Assembly (NCBI GenBank): GCA_024516035.1
Contig: CM044967.1
Span: forward strand, 11,330,092 to 11,394,091
Source of the DNA: Bactericera cockerelli
Taxonomy: Eukaryota > Arthropoda > Insecta > Hemiptera > Triozidae
Direction: 5' to 3'
DNA: 64,000 bases
Below, piece by piece: positions 13,559 through 27,249 of this stretch. A model generated the notes under the pieces. That model was not told the DNA's origin, did not search any database, and saw only the letters and a list, made by a program, of their open reading frames with translations. The position numbers and the translations under genes were made by a program. Numbering within the stretch: position 1 is the first letter of the stretch; each line of letters begins with the position of its first letter.

Positions 13559-14356
13559 CAGAGTTAACGAAAAGCCCTGGAACGGATTTTTATCTTTTTA
13601 ACGGGTAAAGATTTTAACGCAAGTTTGTCCATTTTTTGGCGGAATCAAGTAGTGAAATAGGCCCCAACGTTCGATTTTTAAATGGAACCCCCTATTTTTT
13701 ATTTGATATAAAAACTACGTTAAATTTTACACACAATTGACTCTCACTCGATACTTTGATCAAACGGATCTTCGATGAACCCCGCGGAATAATGAACTTT
13801 TCTTTGAGATAAAAGTGTTAAAACCCAGAGTGTGATGCATCAAATCAGTGTAATTTTTCATGGTAAATCATGTGGTGGCTTTGGTTTTTCCATATTTTAC
13901 AGGTCTGTTCATACAACTCGTGATCAAACTGTTGTCCTCCGAGAATCTCGCTCGACCACTAGCTGTAGGCCCGGGCGTATAAAATTTGGAAAAATCATTT
14001 CAACCAAGTGATTTAAAATGTAAAAGTATACTGATTTGATATATCAACCTCAAAATTTTAACACTTTTTTCCCGAAGAAAAGTCCATGATTCCGCGGGGT
14101 TGATCAAAGCTCCGTTTGATCAAGTTATCGAGTGAGGGGTCAATTATGTGAAGAATTTAACATAGATTTTGAATATGAAATAAAAAATAAGGAGGTCTAT
14201 TTAAAAATTGAAGCCTGTTTCATTACTTTTGGATCACCCTGTAAAAATTTCCATTTCGCCAAAACATGGACAATCTTACGTTAGAACTCGAAAATTCAAG
14301 TCTCTATCTTGAGCTGTTAAAGAGAGAGAAAATCCGTTCCGGGACTTTTCAGTCTG
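13559..14356. mobile_element. 798-bp foldback element
   Basis: Nearly the whole element is two inverted arms. Left CAGAG...CCTGGAACGGATTTT matches right CAGAC...TCCCGGAACGGATTTT, and internal blocks such as CAACCCCGCGGAAT and CTCACTCGAT recur inverted. Non-coding. A decayed partial copy is at 32598. Confidence 0.8.
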
Positions 14357-14797
14357 TATTTATTAGGCAGGAATTTTCTTATAAATTTATATGTTCAGAT
14401 ATATGAGGATTATTATATTGATAAAATAAAAACGCAGTCAATTATAAAATATCTGTCTTAAAATGACTTGTCAAATTTATTCAAATACCCATTAGGAAAC
14501 GATTTGTCCGTAAAGGGACTTTAAAATTACATTCGTGCAGTAAAACAGGTCAACTCTTATCAATTAAAATTTTAGGTGAGAAATTAAACCTTTGGCAACA
14601 GCAGGACCGAGAAATATTCCTCTTGATCACTTTAACGTTTAATAAAGAACAGTAAAATAAAAATTAACTCAGACTGAGTCCAAAAAACCTTTAAAGACTA
14701 GCTGAAGCACTTGCTACAAAATAAAAATTCAGTCTTATATTAGTAAAGGTGATTCAACCCAAGTACCAATTAAATGAAAAAGATGGAAACACATTTA

Positions 14798-14988
14798 AAG
14801 GCCCAATTATGAAACAGGCTGTTTGATCTTAATGGACACAATCCCTTAACAAGCCCTCTAGTGGAAATTTAGTGAGTAGTGGGCATTTAGTGCGCTGTGA
14901 TTGGTTGAAATTCTTACTAGATGGCGTGTTAAGGGATAGTGTCTACTAAAGTTAAATCTAAGCCTGTTTCATAATTGGGCCCTAGGGA
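14798..14988. mobile_element. Palindromic MITE, family G
   Basis: Arms GGCCCAATTATGAAACAGGC and CCTGTTTCATAATTGGGCC are inverted. The core contains CTGTGATTGGTTGAAA. Related copies at 47219 and 50840. Confidence 0.75.
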
Positions 14989-15084
14989 TTTTATTATTGA
15001 CTGGTTGGAGTTCGACAAGGGAAGAACCAATCATCACATCGACCTCTATTTAGATCTATTGTGACCAGTTGATTCTAATTCTGA

Positions 15085-15285
15085 TGTACGTCCTGATTGT
15101 AAGTAGTCAGGACGAGGGTATCACCCTCCATTTACTAGGAATCGTACCAGCTACCCACATTAACCTCACTCAGTCTGAGTAGGGCCGGAAATTTTCGTCG
15201 AAAAGTCTGCCCCAACCGGGGATCGAACTCGGCATCTCTGGACTACGAACAGTAGTCACAACCATTACGCCACGGTAGCTGGCCC
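15085..15285 (-). mobile_element. tRNA-derived SINE, family B
   Basis: Same A/B-box head and CCCACATTAACCTCACTCAG block as at 437. A short second head fragment (near 15370-15424) follows immediately, so two insertions overlap. Located just after the DNMT1 3' end. Confidence 0.8.
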
Positions 15286-15454
15286 TAGGGATACTTTTCG
15301 AGAGCATGATTATAAAGAGTAAAATCAAATACAAATTTGGAATTCCGATTCCATAAAATATTACTGCCAAAAAACGACCTCTGAACCACGAGCAGCGGTC
15401 ACAACCATTACACAACGGAGGTTAGCTAGAATTCTAGATCAACAATAACTATGT

Positions 15455-18400
15455 TTACGCAGATCCGTCCACTTTCACATCTTTTTGTTGGTTATGCATA
15501 CTTTCTTCTTTCTCAGCAATAGCTTTCAATATTTCTCGTCCAATAGCCAATCCCATTGGAGGCGGCACCGCATTCCCCACCTGTAAGTTAATGTTTTAAT
15601 TGAAGTAATAATTAAAGATACTTAGGTCATTTGTGAATTATTTGTTACACAAAAAAAAAAACACAAACTACAACTTTATACTCAGTTACAAGGTTATTTA
15701 GCCAATTAAGATCATAACTAAATTCCTCCATTTAGATCACTGCATCTCGGATTAGTATTCAACACTAACATCAAGAGTTTTATTTCAATAAGTTTGTAAA
15801 AACTTAAAAAAAAATTTAATGAGGCTTTTTTAAATTGTTGGAAAAATTTGATTTACCTAATTCAACATTAAACGTAATGTAGTTTAAATTATGCCCAAAT
15901 TATAAGAGTGAAGTTCCTAGAAGAAGGTAAATTGTACTTATAGTAGCCTCAGCAAAATAATGAAAAGGGAATACATGAGCTAACATTACACAATTTACAT
16001 TTCCCAATTTAAAACAATACACAAAATCTAGACTTGTCCACAGAGGTATTACAAAATTTTCTATAAAGTTCGCCCTTTATTTAATAATATCAGGTCATTA
16101 ATTTCACAACAGGGTTCACTGGAGGGTAAGAAACACTGATCTTGTATGATTTTTGTTTATACTGATGAAATTAGGATTTCAAGAGTAAATAAACATCCAG
16201 GTAATTTAATTTCCAAATTTACTAACCTGTCGATGCTTTTCCAGTATAGTACCGTAGAACTGATGATGATCAGGAAATCCTTGTGATCTGGCACATTCTC
16301 TCACACTAACAACGCGGTGCTGGTTTGGATGCAGTACACGACCCTGTACAAGTTAATAATAATAGACTTTAATTATACTGCCCTAAGAGGACCAAAGAGT
16401 CCCTTTAATCTAGCAGTTCTCTGGGTGCACTTGTTACTTGGAATAAATGGTATACAAGTATACATGTAGTATTTTCAATAATTAAATGTAAGCGTTTCTG
16501 TAAGAGAGGTATAGGAAAGATCATTTTAAACCCATCTTTCTTTTGAAAGAAACTTCTATAAAAAAAGGTTCACTTAGTAAAATATTTTCATCACCATTTT
16601 ATAATAAAGTTGACATTTTCCGACTTTTTTATTGAGGATTTTCTTAATGAATGTTCAACAAAATATTATTAATTTTTGTTTGAGAATTTCTTTAAATGTC
16701 GGAATTTGCATACACATAGTTAATGTTAATAAGTTCACTCAATAAATAAATAGTTCGGTACCATCATTTCCCAAGTAAGTAAGTCAATAGTTTAAATTTG
16801 AATACCTGTTTGCCCATGGGTTCAGGATTGGTAATTGTGGTACTGAAGTGTCCATCCCAAGCGAGTCGTCCATACAGTCCACTCCAGTTGTTGTGACGGT
16901 TTCCCGTGTGTGGAAGACACCATGGAATGAGGGTGCCAAACTGTCTGGCTAGTGGGTCACAAGGGATCTTTTTTCCAGAGGCACAGGGGCAGACACCTCG
17001 CAAAGAGTCGGACGATGATTTTCCATTCTTAATGTCATGATGAGTGTATAACCTAGAGAACAAAATACATAGATTAGGAATATTTTGTACCAACATTTTT
17101 CTCCAAATTTAGTTTGAACTGTAGAAATTGGAATGGCTGAGATTTTAGTATTACAAAATGGAGGAGAATGTTATAAGAGAAACAGAGCTGATCTAGGAAC
17201 AAAATATTTTCATGAGAAATTAACAAAATATTTTCATGGTTTGAATGCGATCTAGATCTAGAGGCTCAGGCAAGGTAAGTAAGGATCTCTATTCTTTGAG
17301 CTAACTACATACCTATAATGAACAAACCTCTAAAAATATTTTAGCTTACAATTTCTTTGAGTTTGTTCCATCGCTGAGACGTGTTTCTATGTTAGGTAGA
17401 TCTCTCCAGTCAGATCCTGCTTGTGTGGGAATGTGTCTCATGCGGGCTTCAACTAAGGGCGCCATTTTCTTGCAGATGTGATCTGTTATCACGCTGACAT
17501 CCGACACATGCCTTCTAATCTAAAGAGTAAAAAACCGAAATTGGAGTGAGATAAAGTGAGAAATGAACGATTTTCTGTTACATAAGTAGGGTATTTTGGA
17601 TTACCATTGTTTTATTTTATTTAATAATTCATGAAAATCGGCCATTTTGTTTTTTGTTTATACCTATTTCGAGAAAAAATAGATATTAAAAAATCTCGTG
17701 TATTATAATACAGTGTATATAACAGTAACAGTACAGACAACAATTCAGAGTAAAATTGTCTTTTGACGATATATTTTCATATTTTGAATACCAATTTCCG
17801 GCATATTTGATATTTTCACATTCAACAAACTTTGTACATAGAATACAAAAAATACGAATAGGAGATGAGGAGCCGTGGCCAAAGCGGTAGCGCGGTGTGC
17901 AGTGGTCCGGGATTCCTACGAATCGAAAGTTTCTTTTTTCTCGATTTTTTTTTGTTTTGAGTTTTTATATGGTTACATTTTTTAATAAAAAAAAGTCGTG
18001 TGATGTTCACACCAGTTTATCCTTAGCATGACAGGAATATCGAAAATATTTGTTTTGCGCCGAAAACCTAAACGAAGCTTTACTTACAGGTAATTAATTA
18101 TATCTCACCTGTCTCTGAAAATGTGACTGAGTATCCGCGGTATATGGTAATTTCTCATCCTGACATCCGTTATGTATCTCAGGCAAATCTGACATGACAT
18201 CCCTCACTGTGATGGTTCTATAAGGTGCTGAGTGAATCCACTTGCATGTACTGACATACGTCTTCTTATCAATTGTGACGTTGAGTTGCGACGTACGTGG
18301 GAGAAACACATTTAAGGCTCTGGGTAGTTAGGTAACAACTCCCCTGGTGCAGCAGCTAAAATCACTGCACGTCGGCGGGTCTGTGATACACCAAAATGGC

Positions 18401-21400
18401 CAGCTTGTAAAATGCCAAAAGTACATTGATACCCCATTTCTGTGAGACACTTCAATGTGAGCTTTAATACCATTGAATTTTTGAAGGCAACAAAATTGCG
18501 AACGTTCTCCAAAAGGAAATACTTAGGACGATAATAATCACAGTACGAGAGATAGGAAACAATTAATGAATTTTTAAATGCTGAATATTGCCGCTGATTG
18601 AATCTATTCATACCACTGAACCCTTGGCAAGGTGGGCCACCACACAGCATCTCCACTTCACCTTTTTTAGGCAGTAGCTCGTCACCACTATCTGTTAAGT
18701 TGTTGTCAATAACTTTTTGCAGAATTTTATTGCAATCACCTTTGAACACAGTACATTTTGGATGGTTAGCTTCAAATGCCTTTGCTGCAGAATAATCAAA
18801 TTCGATTGCCCAGTTAGGTTCACAGACACCGCTCATTTCCAGCCCGCTTGAGAGACCACCAGCACCAGCAAAAACGTCAAGACACCTTAACGGTTTTTTG
18901 ATAGAAGGCCAATCATTAGCGTTCTTTACTGTTCGTTTGCTGTTTGACATTTTTTCCAATTCCTTTAGTGTGTCCTAGCAACATTGCTTCACTGGGGATG
19001 CTAATGAATTGTTTTGTTTTGTTGTCATAAGCTTCACTGAAATAAAAGCGATTTGGTCCACAAGAACTCCATTTGTCAACAGGGTCTTTCAAATTGTCTT
19101 TGCAAACGACAGTACATGTACCACAAATATCGCTGAGTGAGACCTCTTCTGATCATCAGACCAGTATATTTCATTCAGATCCAGCTGAACATTAAAATCT
19201 ATGGAACGATGAGTATTTTCAGGTCGGAAAAACTTCTTTAAGCGAACACAAATATTGTCAGCACTTGTGTTTTTACATCCTTTTTTCGTAAAAATCGCTT
19301 CAATGAAACCAATACCAAATGGATCTGGGGTGTTCAAATTGGAACCTTTAACATAATCTGCCATTTTACGGTAAGCTTCTGGATAAAGCTCTTCATCTTC
19401 TAGTGATCGTTTGACAGATTTAGCTATCTTTTTTTTGTCAAACTTAAAACACTCTGGGTTTACGAATACACAGCTTTTCAATTTGTGCTCCTGTCCTTGA
19501 TATGAGACACTCATATAAAAATCATGAGTAGAATTTTCTTCTAACTTGTTCATCAGGCTAGGTGTTTCAAGTAATTTTTCGTTTTCAGCTTTGTCACATG
19601 AGATACAAAACCGAGGAGCATTCTTTTCATCAGGTAGGTCAGAAAACCTCGCATGGACTGGATCATACATTTGACGATAGTAGAAAGTCTGCTGGTCTTT
19701 TTCATCAATAGGTGGACTAGGTTGTGGAAAACCACCTAGCTCAGCCCAGTCCTCGGGCATTTTCCAGAGATTCACTTTACAGGAACGTGATACTGCATTC
19801 AGTATTATATCTTCACAGGAAGAACTCAGGTAAAGTTGTTGTGAATCACTCAAATTATCAAGAATTGTATCAGTCCCGCGCAAGAACCAGAGAACGTGAC
19901 ACTTCTTACTCTTGGAGTTTCTGGAATTTTCTTCGTACATATAGCATACTTTTCCAATTGGTTGAGAATCAGGTGGATCGTCACTTTCTACCATAACAAA
20001 GTCGCCAACTTGAATTTCTTCATCGTCTATGCAAACTGAGTTGTAATAGAGTTTTTCACCACATTTTTCTGAGTCCCCTAGCCACTTACACTGTTTTTTG
20101 TTATTCTCAGTAGTTTGATATTCCGTGCTGGTTTGTTTATTTTCATCTTTTTTACTTCAACTTCGACTTCATCTATATCTTCTTCAATATCGGACTCTTC
20201 AGCATCTTGAACTGCTGAATTTGGACATCTACGCTTGACACAGGCTTGTTTTGCTTTACCTGTGCCTCCGAACTTGATCATATCAAGACATGCTGTACAA
20301 GTGCCGCAGTCTGATTTCTGACAATCCTCGCAAACACCACATCTGTAATGAAAAACATTGAATCGTTATAAGGACTCAATAATAACTGTTAAATCCATAG
20401 TAAATTTACTATGTTGTCTGACGACATTCTCTGTTCCCCAAGGAATTGAAAACCATGGATAAGATAAATTTAATAAAAATATCATTTCTTACTCCTATGA
20501 TAGTGTAATTTATCGCACCATCAGCTATCTACTCAGGTACAAAATTTAAAATTAAGCTAAGAAAAACATTACACACCTCTTCCTCCTTGGACCTTCATGT
20601 TTCAGATTCAGTTGATCCTTGAAGAAACCTTCGAAAACATTCCGCACCAACTCAGTAGTGGTAGCTTTACTATAGGTAACTATTTTTGATGGTATTTTTC
20701 CAACGCTTGCCTCTAGATCTTCCAGTAACTTCTCGTATCTTTCTCTTTCGTTCTCCGAATGTAACCCCAGCCAGCAGGATCAGTGTGCGCAGACACGGCG
20801 TCACGATAAGTTGTTGGTCTTCACCTTCTGATGCATCATCAAATGCAAGCACCTGTTTGTTTAAGTAATGAATATTTATTTGTAAAAAATACAATAATAA
20901 TAAACCTTAGGAAACTGATTTGATGGTTTGTATGTGTAGTAGATGATTTTTTTACTGTTAATAATGAACATTTCAGGAAATAATGTTGTTGTAACCACCA
21001 TAAAGGCTTATCCATTTTGAATATATGACTTCAATTACAAAAAATAAAAATAAAAAACATGAAAAATAAAAATATTAACTCACTTGGTCACAGACAAACT
21101 GTGCATGTCTGAGCAGTTGATCTTCTGTCAATACCCCTACAAAACCTGGTACAATTGTTGTAGTCTGCAATGCATCCAAAAGATCTTCAAATGTCGCATT
21201 CTCATTTCTATAGCACAGCTCCATGACTAAATAAGAAATAATAATAGAAATATTGTTAAAAACAGGTGCTGAGAAGAAAATTTCTATTAATAATAATAAA
21301 ATAAAATAATAAAAAACACAATTTGTGTTTGCACCCAGAGTGCAACACATAATGATGGGTCACAGGAAATTTGCCCACTTCTTTTCAAATTTAAAAGAAA

Positions 21401-24400
21401 ACTTTTTTTATATTGATCATCGAAAATCTAAAATTATATTTTGGAATTGTTTTAAATAATGTCTGATATAAAATTTAATTTTCTTGCCTATATATCTAGA
21501 AATTCAAGTTCTATGCTTACCTATTTTAACGAGATACATTTTTTCAAACACAGTTTTCATAAATGGTCGATATTCATCACTAGGTTCCATGAGAACAACT
21601 TCCGAAAAGTCTGTTGTTAGTGACAGCAGTGGTTGTTCATCAACCTCGAGACCATTTATAAACCAGCCGTTGATTGGGCCTACTTCTTTTACAGGGATAC
21701 TGTCTGAAAATACAACAAAAAATAATATTAACATTTCAATCAAACACGACAATTTATTTTATGTAGCAGTGAACTGATTTTGACTCTTAAAATAACCATG
21801 ATAATGTATTTCAGAATTGTATTATTACAAGAAGGCATTTGTTCAGTATAAATTAAAGTATAAAAATTAAATGTGAAAATGGGTCAAATATAAGACATTT
21901 TACTTTCAAACAAATACTATAATATGCAGTTAACATAATAATAGAATTACCTAACTTGCACTAAGGATCTAGTTATTGGTCTACTTAATAGAAAACTTTG
22001 AAATTATTCTTACCTTCACATGTAGGATCATCTGATACAATGCTTTTCAGATAACCACACATGGTCAAACTAATGTTTTTTTCAATAAGTCCTGTATCTA
22101 GAGGACATAAATGACCATTATTGTCATAGATAGAAAATTTTGTTATTTTGCTTAGTGGTGCATCTTCTACGGAAGATGATTCATGAAATACACTCAGTCT
22201 TTCATCAAAGAGAGCAATAATATGCTCTTGGGCATTATTGGGGTTTCCTTGGAACATTACTAGTTCAGGGTCATCGAGTTTCTTACTACAAAAGTCACAG
22301 CGACCTACACCACTGTCTGTATCACTGGAAATTTAAAAAAGTTACAATAAGTAAATAGACGTCATTTTTATTTTCATTTTCTTTTGATGGACAATTTGCT
22401 TAACATTAGTTAGTCTTGACAAAAAAAATTGCACTCAAAATCTACACGATATTCAATCCATAGTCGCATGGACGACGCGACGTGGAACATTTTTTACAAA
22501 ATATAATATTCAAAATATTTATTTTTACTTCTGATGAATTTCTAATATTTTTTTTTTTTTTTTTTTAATGGAAGGCAGGAAAAAATCTTTCAAAGACACC
22601 CAGATCCTGGGGTGTGGGATTTCCACCCACTAAAAACCCACCTTCTCTAAAAGCTAACCGCACTTGGAACCGAAAAATATCATTACTTCAAGTGCGGCGC
22701 TGTAGGGCACCTACTGATTTCGTTGTAGTGCCCTCCCATCTCTCTCTTTTATAACTATTATCTCTCTCACCATTCTCTCTATACACTCCCAATTCTCTTT
22801 ACTCGTTAACATTTCCTCTATTATATTCTCTACACTTAACACTCTCCCTAACTTTGTCTCACACTGCTCTCTCTGGACCTTAAACTTCTCACACACAAAA
22901 AAGGTGTGAGCAGCATCATCTCTATTCGCATCACAGTACCTGCACTTCTCTGTTCTCACTTTTCCCATTCTCTTTAAATAAAATTGAAAATTACCATGGC
23001 CGGTCAAAAATTGACTCAGGTGATAAGTCAAGTTACCATGTTTCCTCTCAAGCCACGCACTCACGTCCCTTATTAATCTCTTTGTCCACTGTCCTCTCGA
23101 TTCTTCATTCGCCCACTTTTCCATCCAAGTTTCTCTCAATTTCTCTCCCAACTCTCCCTCTCTCTCTCTCCTCTCGTTCTCTTCCCTAATTTTCTGTATA
23201 GCATACATTTCTGTCCTCTCCTGTACCATCAGTTCTATAGGTAAGCTTCTAGAAATAACTTGAAGCGCAGGAGTAGAGGCAGTCCTGTATGCTCTACACA
23301 ATCTTAACATAATTTTCCTCTGCACTTTCTCAAGCTCTGTCACATATTTTTGCCATCTGGTGACCGCTCCCCATACTGGTGCACCATATAGCAACACACT
23401 GTACACCACCGACGCTAATAGTTCTCTCTTATCATTGTCTGGCCCGTTTATATTGGGCATTAAACGAGCCAGACTGCCCGCTGTTTTCCCCGTTCTCTCG
23501 ACAGTTTTCTTGACATGTTCAGCCATTTTCAAATTTTGTTCAAAATATACGCCTAGATATTTGGCTGACTTTTTTGATTCTATCTCTATATTTTGAACAC
23601 GAATTTTAATTTCCTTACAAGACCTTTTCCCCACTAACAACACAACCTCGGTTTTTTGAGGCGCTATTTCTAATTTATGCTCTCTCAGCCATTTCCCTAT
23701 TGTCTCTATCACACCATTCATTTCCTCTTCCAATCTTTCTCTCGTTTTACCTCTTGTCACTACAGCCAAGTCATCAGCGTACGCGATCAATTGCGTATTG
23801 GCTGGTTTGTCCACACTCAATATGGGATCGTAATAGATATTCCATAACAAACCTCCTAGCACGGATCCTTGCGGTATTCCGCAAGAAAGGTCAATCACGT
23901 CTGTCCCTACACATAGCTCTCTATCCTCTAAATAACTACATAATATATTTACCAAGTACCCAGGGAGTCTTAACCTTTTTATTTCCGCTATAATACCCTC
24001 CCAGGGCACGCAATTAAACGCGTTACGGATGTCAACTAGGACCATAGCACATAGCTCACTCTTTTTCTTTGCTTCCTCACCAAATTTCAAAACTCTCGTC
24101 ATCGCATCCACTGTCGATCTTCCCTCTCTAAAACCATACTGACTCTCTGATAAATCCCCCCTTCTCTTAATCTCCTCTATAACTCTCACTTTCAACATAC
24201 TCTCCATCGCTTTTCCAAACACGCTCAAAAGACATATTGGCCTATACGCCATATTCTCGCTGCCTGCCTTTTTTCCCTTTTCAATCCCTTTTTAGAAATC
24301 GAAAGTATTGTGTTCGTTTCTGTATTTTTTTTTTTTATTTTTTTTTTTTTAATTGTTTCCTGGTTTTTTTTAATTATAAATGCAAAGTGGTAAATCTTGT

Positions 24401-27249
24401 TTTTTCAAAAGAAAATTTATACATGAACCTCATTGCACCCTGAATATTTAATTTTTTATGAATAACTGTCTTATGAATAACTGTCTACTATCTACCTGCT
24501 GACTGAAATTTAAATTTCCATTTGAACTTACCATTTGGGAGCTGTCTTTTTCTTTCCTTGAGTCTTTCTTCGTTTCTTCTGAGGAACGTACTCATCATCT
24601 TCTTCTTGTGGACTTTCATCTGATTTAATTTCTTTTTTGAGTTGTAGAGAATTTTCATTTCCATTGTCATATTTAGATATCTGTATATTATTATCGGAAA
24701 TTTCTAGAACAGTTTTAAAGATAAAAAAAAGTTGGTCAAAAGAGATAAAATGAAATAAAAAATATTCAGTTTAATATTTTATAGTAGCTTGATTTCAGAA
24801 CTAGTTCCATCCACCCTAATAATATCTAACCTACTGAGGTTTTTGATTGGATTCATTTATACAAGAAATATAACATCTACCCTGAAAAATAAACCTAAAA
24901 CTACATTTTTGTATGTATGTTTGCCTATTAATTATCACCAAATATTAAAAAAAACACACACAGTAAATAAATAGCCAATTCGGCATATTGAACATCAAAC
25001 AATGCATGCAGCATGATTAACTATACAGCAATTTACATGTCAGAGAATACTGTCAATCTTGGTATGTATTTTCTTGTTTTGTGCAAAATATATATCCTTT
25101 TTGGCAACTGAAATTTCTTTCAGGGCAATATCTTTTAACTGAAAAATCTCATCCTGTGATAAACCAGCAATCAGCATTCTAAATTCTTGTCATTTAAAAA
25201 GAAATATATGTATAGTATTTGGTTACCTTGTAAAGTTTTGTCTTTTTTGACTTTATTCTTCCCGAATAGTAAATCCATGTGTGGATTGAGAATAGAAGTA
25301 ACTGTATCGAAATACTCATCCTAAAAATAAAAATAAAAACAAGGAGTTAAAAAAAAATTGCTATGCTAGTAGGGAAAAACAATTTTTTGAAATCTGTTTT
25401 TTTTTTTTTTTTTTCAGTAACACATGAAAAAAAAAAGAATCTAACATTTGCATACAGTCAATGATGAACTAATGTGATTTCAAGAGTAAACCAAAATTAG
25501 GGTGTGTTCCTAGGGAGGGTGGGGTGAGGGTCAACTTGAGAATCTTAAATTAAACTAACCTCTTTTGAATTACTTTATTGAAAGATCATCATTTCAATAT
25601 ATTTTTATCAAAGAAAAAAAAACTTTATCTTCAACCAAAACAAAATGGCCACCAAATTAGAATTTCCATTGAACCAATGGGGGCAATTTAATTTTTTAAA
25701 CCTTAAAAGAAAACCCTTTCAAATGGTCAAACCCTTTCAAAAGGTCCCAAGATTGCATGGGTGTGGAGCCCATGGGTGGTGTGGTGACACTTACCTCATT
25801 AAGCTGTTTAGTAGCAAGTTTTGTTTGAATGACTGCTATGGAATCCAAAACTTCAGTGGAAAGATGTGAATGTAAAAGTTTCAGCTGTTTATTACAAAAA
25901 CCTTTTTTTGTCACCTCACCATTCTCATAATCTTCTTTTAAGGTTGCAAAACTGCAAAGGAGTGTAAGAAGTTTATAACATATCAGAGATAATCATGTAA
26001 CATATTAAATATAATCATATACAATTGTTTCTGTGTATATTGGGCTTTCCCCATAAAATATATTATCTACCTCAGTCGCTTGATTGATAAGATGACAGAC
26101 TTGTAACCTGGAGGTCAGAGGTTTAAGTCCCGGGTTCAGTGTAGAAGTGGTTGGAGAGATTGGGATTTTAAATGGCTAAGGAGTGGTTGCCAACTGCTTT
26201 AGAAAGCTTTGCTTTAAAGGAATGTTCAGATAGTGAGTTAAGGATAGGATAGGATAGGAATAAACCTTATCTAGCAACAGAAAAGTTGCAATTATTTGTT
26301 ACAGAGAATAGGGTACAGAGTTCCAGAGTTGGCAAATGAAAAAAAAAAAAATGAAAAAAAAACAAACAAACAAAGTGTAAAGACATAATCCTACTTTCAA
26401 CAAGAACACAATGGACATTGGACACACTTAGTAAAAACTAGAGATCAATGGAAAATCCAGGGGAGGCTCATGCTCCAAAAGGATTCATGTCTTTAAGATT
26501 CTTAACATGTAACGCAAACAAATTGGTACAGGAATTTGTGGATCAGATCCCCAATAATACTTACATTTTCTTGTGTTTTTCTAGTACCTATGTGACCACA
26601 TAAATAAGTCTGAGGATTAGGTGTTAAAATATGCATTATTGGGAAGCAAAATATCTTGCATGTTTCCATATTTGTAAATGCAAATATTTTTGTGATGCAA
26701 TTGGCATATTATACATAAATCATATTTTATTATTCATTTTGAAATGGAACAAAGCAAACAGTCTAAATAAAATGCACTGTTTATTGACTGTTTCTCTCAA
26801 AATGTAAACAAACAGACAAACAACCATTTGTCCAAAAATAACCGAGTCGGGGAAGGATGGTTCTAGCTTCTGATTGGTACTCATTCTGCATCCTTTTGAT
26901 AAATGGAATATCAAATGAGAGCTCCAAAATTTGAATCTGCATTTTAAATTTATTTTTGAAATGAGATGAGCCAAGAACCAATCAGAGAAGACCAACACAA
27001 TACAGCTAATTATATAAATTTCATCTGTTGTTGATCACTGACCGTGTTATATTTTCTATATCTTCAACCAATCAAAAGCCCCAAACATGTAAATATATTT
27101 GTGCTGTTCCGGTTAAAATTTTATAGTAAAATTCAACTATAATCTGAAGATTTTTCAGATTGTCATGTCCTGACTGGGCTACTGACAATCAACGTTGAAA
27201 AGTAAAAGATAATAACTTACTCAGTTTCTAGCTTCCCCAGGGACTTCAT
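15455..27249 (-). CDS. DNMT1: DNMT1-type maintenance DNA (cytosine-5) methyltransferase, with five apparent frameshifts
   Basis: Copies CpG methylation onto the new DNA strand after replication. Thirteen phase-compatible exons: 27221-27249 ([13 protein letters not shown]), 25795-25951, 25227-25320, 24532-24703, 22014-22324, 21521-21703, 21084-21226, 20577-20852, 18109-20342, 17350-17519, 16806-17052, 16227-16343, 15455-15580; about 1,420 residues. Domains in order: DMAP1-binding (exons 1-2), acidic/basic NLS-like linker (exon 4), RFTS with [14 protein letters not shown] (exons 5-8), CXXC finger ending KRRCPN (start of exon 9), two BAH domains, then the methyltransferase with DVFAGAGG, the catalytic PCQ at 18624-18632, ENV at 18501-18509, QTRRR, and VGNAVPPP in the last exon. 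Single-base frame changes are needed near 20756, 20150, 19147, 18953 and 18314; exons 1-7 and 10-13 are clean. The start is supported by the exact phase join to exon 2 and by homology immediately after it. Either sequence error or early decay could explain the shifts. Confidence 0.93.
16350..16432 (-). mobile_element. SINE family A, 3' fragment
   Basis: Contains only the tail part (TAATAATAATAGACTTTAAT, then ATACTGCCC) of the tRNA-derived family seen complete at 36007 and 58827. Lies in a DNMT1 intron. Confidence 0.6.
17868..17930 (+). repeat. tRNA-like fragment
   Basis: GTGGCCAAAGCGGTAGCG resembles a Pol III A box, but no good B box follows. Probably a SINE head remnant in a DNMT1 intron. 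Confidence 0.3.
22549..24290 (-). mobile_element. 5'-truncated R1-clade-like non-LTR retrotransposon
   Basis: A 513-codon open frame (22711-24252) encodes the C-terminal part of a LINE reverse transcriptase: [34 protein letters not shown], the catalytic AYADD, then a C-terminal CX2C...HX4C zinc knuckle ([18 protein letters not shown]). The endonuclease part is missing, so the copy is 5' truncated. The minus-strand 3' end is a poly(A) tail, seen as the T run at 22549-22566. It lies in the DNMT1 intron between exons 4 and 5, in the same orientation. The frame is undamaged, so insertion is recent. R1/LOA/Jockey clades share these motifs; R1-like is the best guess. Confidence 0.9.
24291..24345 (+). 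repeat. Family A repeat fragment split by the LINE
   Basis: TTAGAAATCGAAAGTATTGT continues, across the LINE, the ATTTCTAATATT left at 22536-22548. Together they rebuild the family A terminal palindrome. Confidence 0.65.
26066..26155 (+). mobile_element. tRNA-derived SINE, family C
   Basis: CTCAGTCGCTTGATTGATAA, GACCTGGAGGTC-like spacing and a B-box-like GGTTTAAGTCCCG. Related minus-strand copies are at 33277, 44150 and 52330. It is upstream of DNMT1 exon 2, in an intron. Confidence 0.6.

Noticed and set aside
18094..18959. Two separate methyltransferase genes
   Set aside because: The frames continue one another through a one-base shift and share the exon and domain order of DNMT1.
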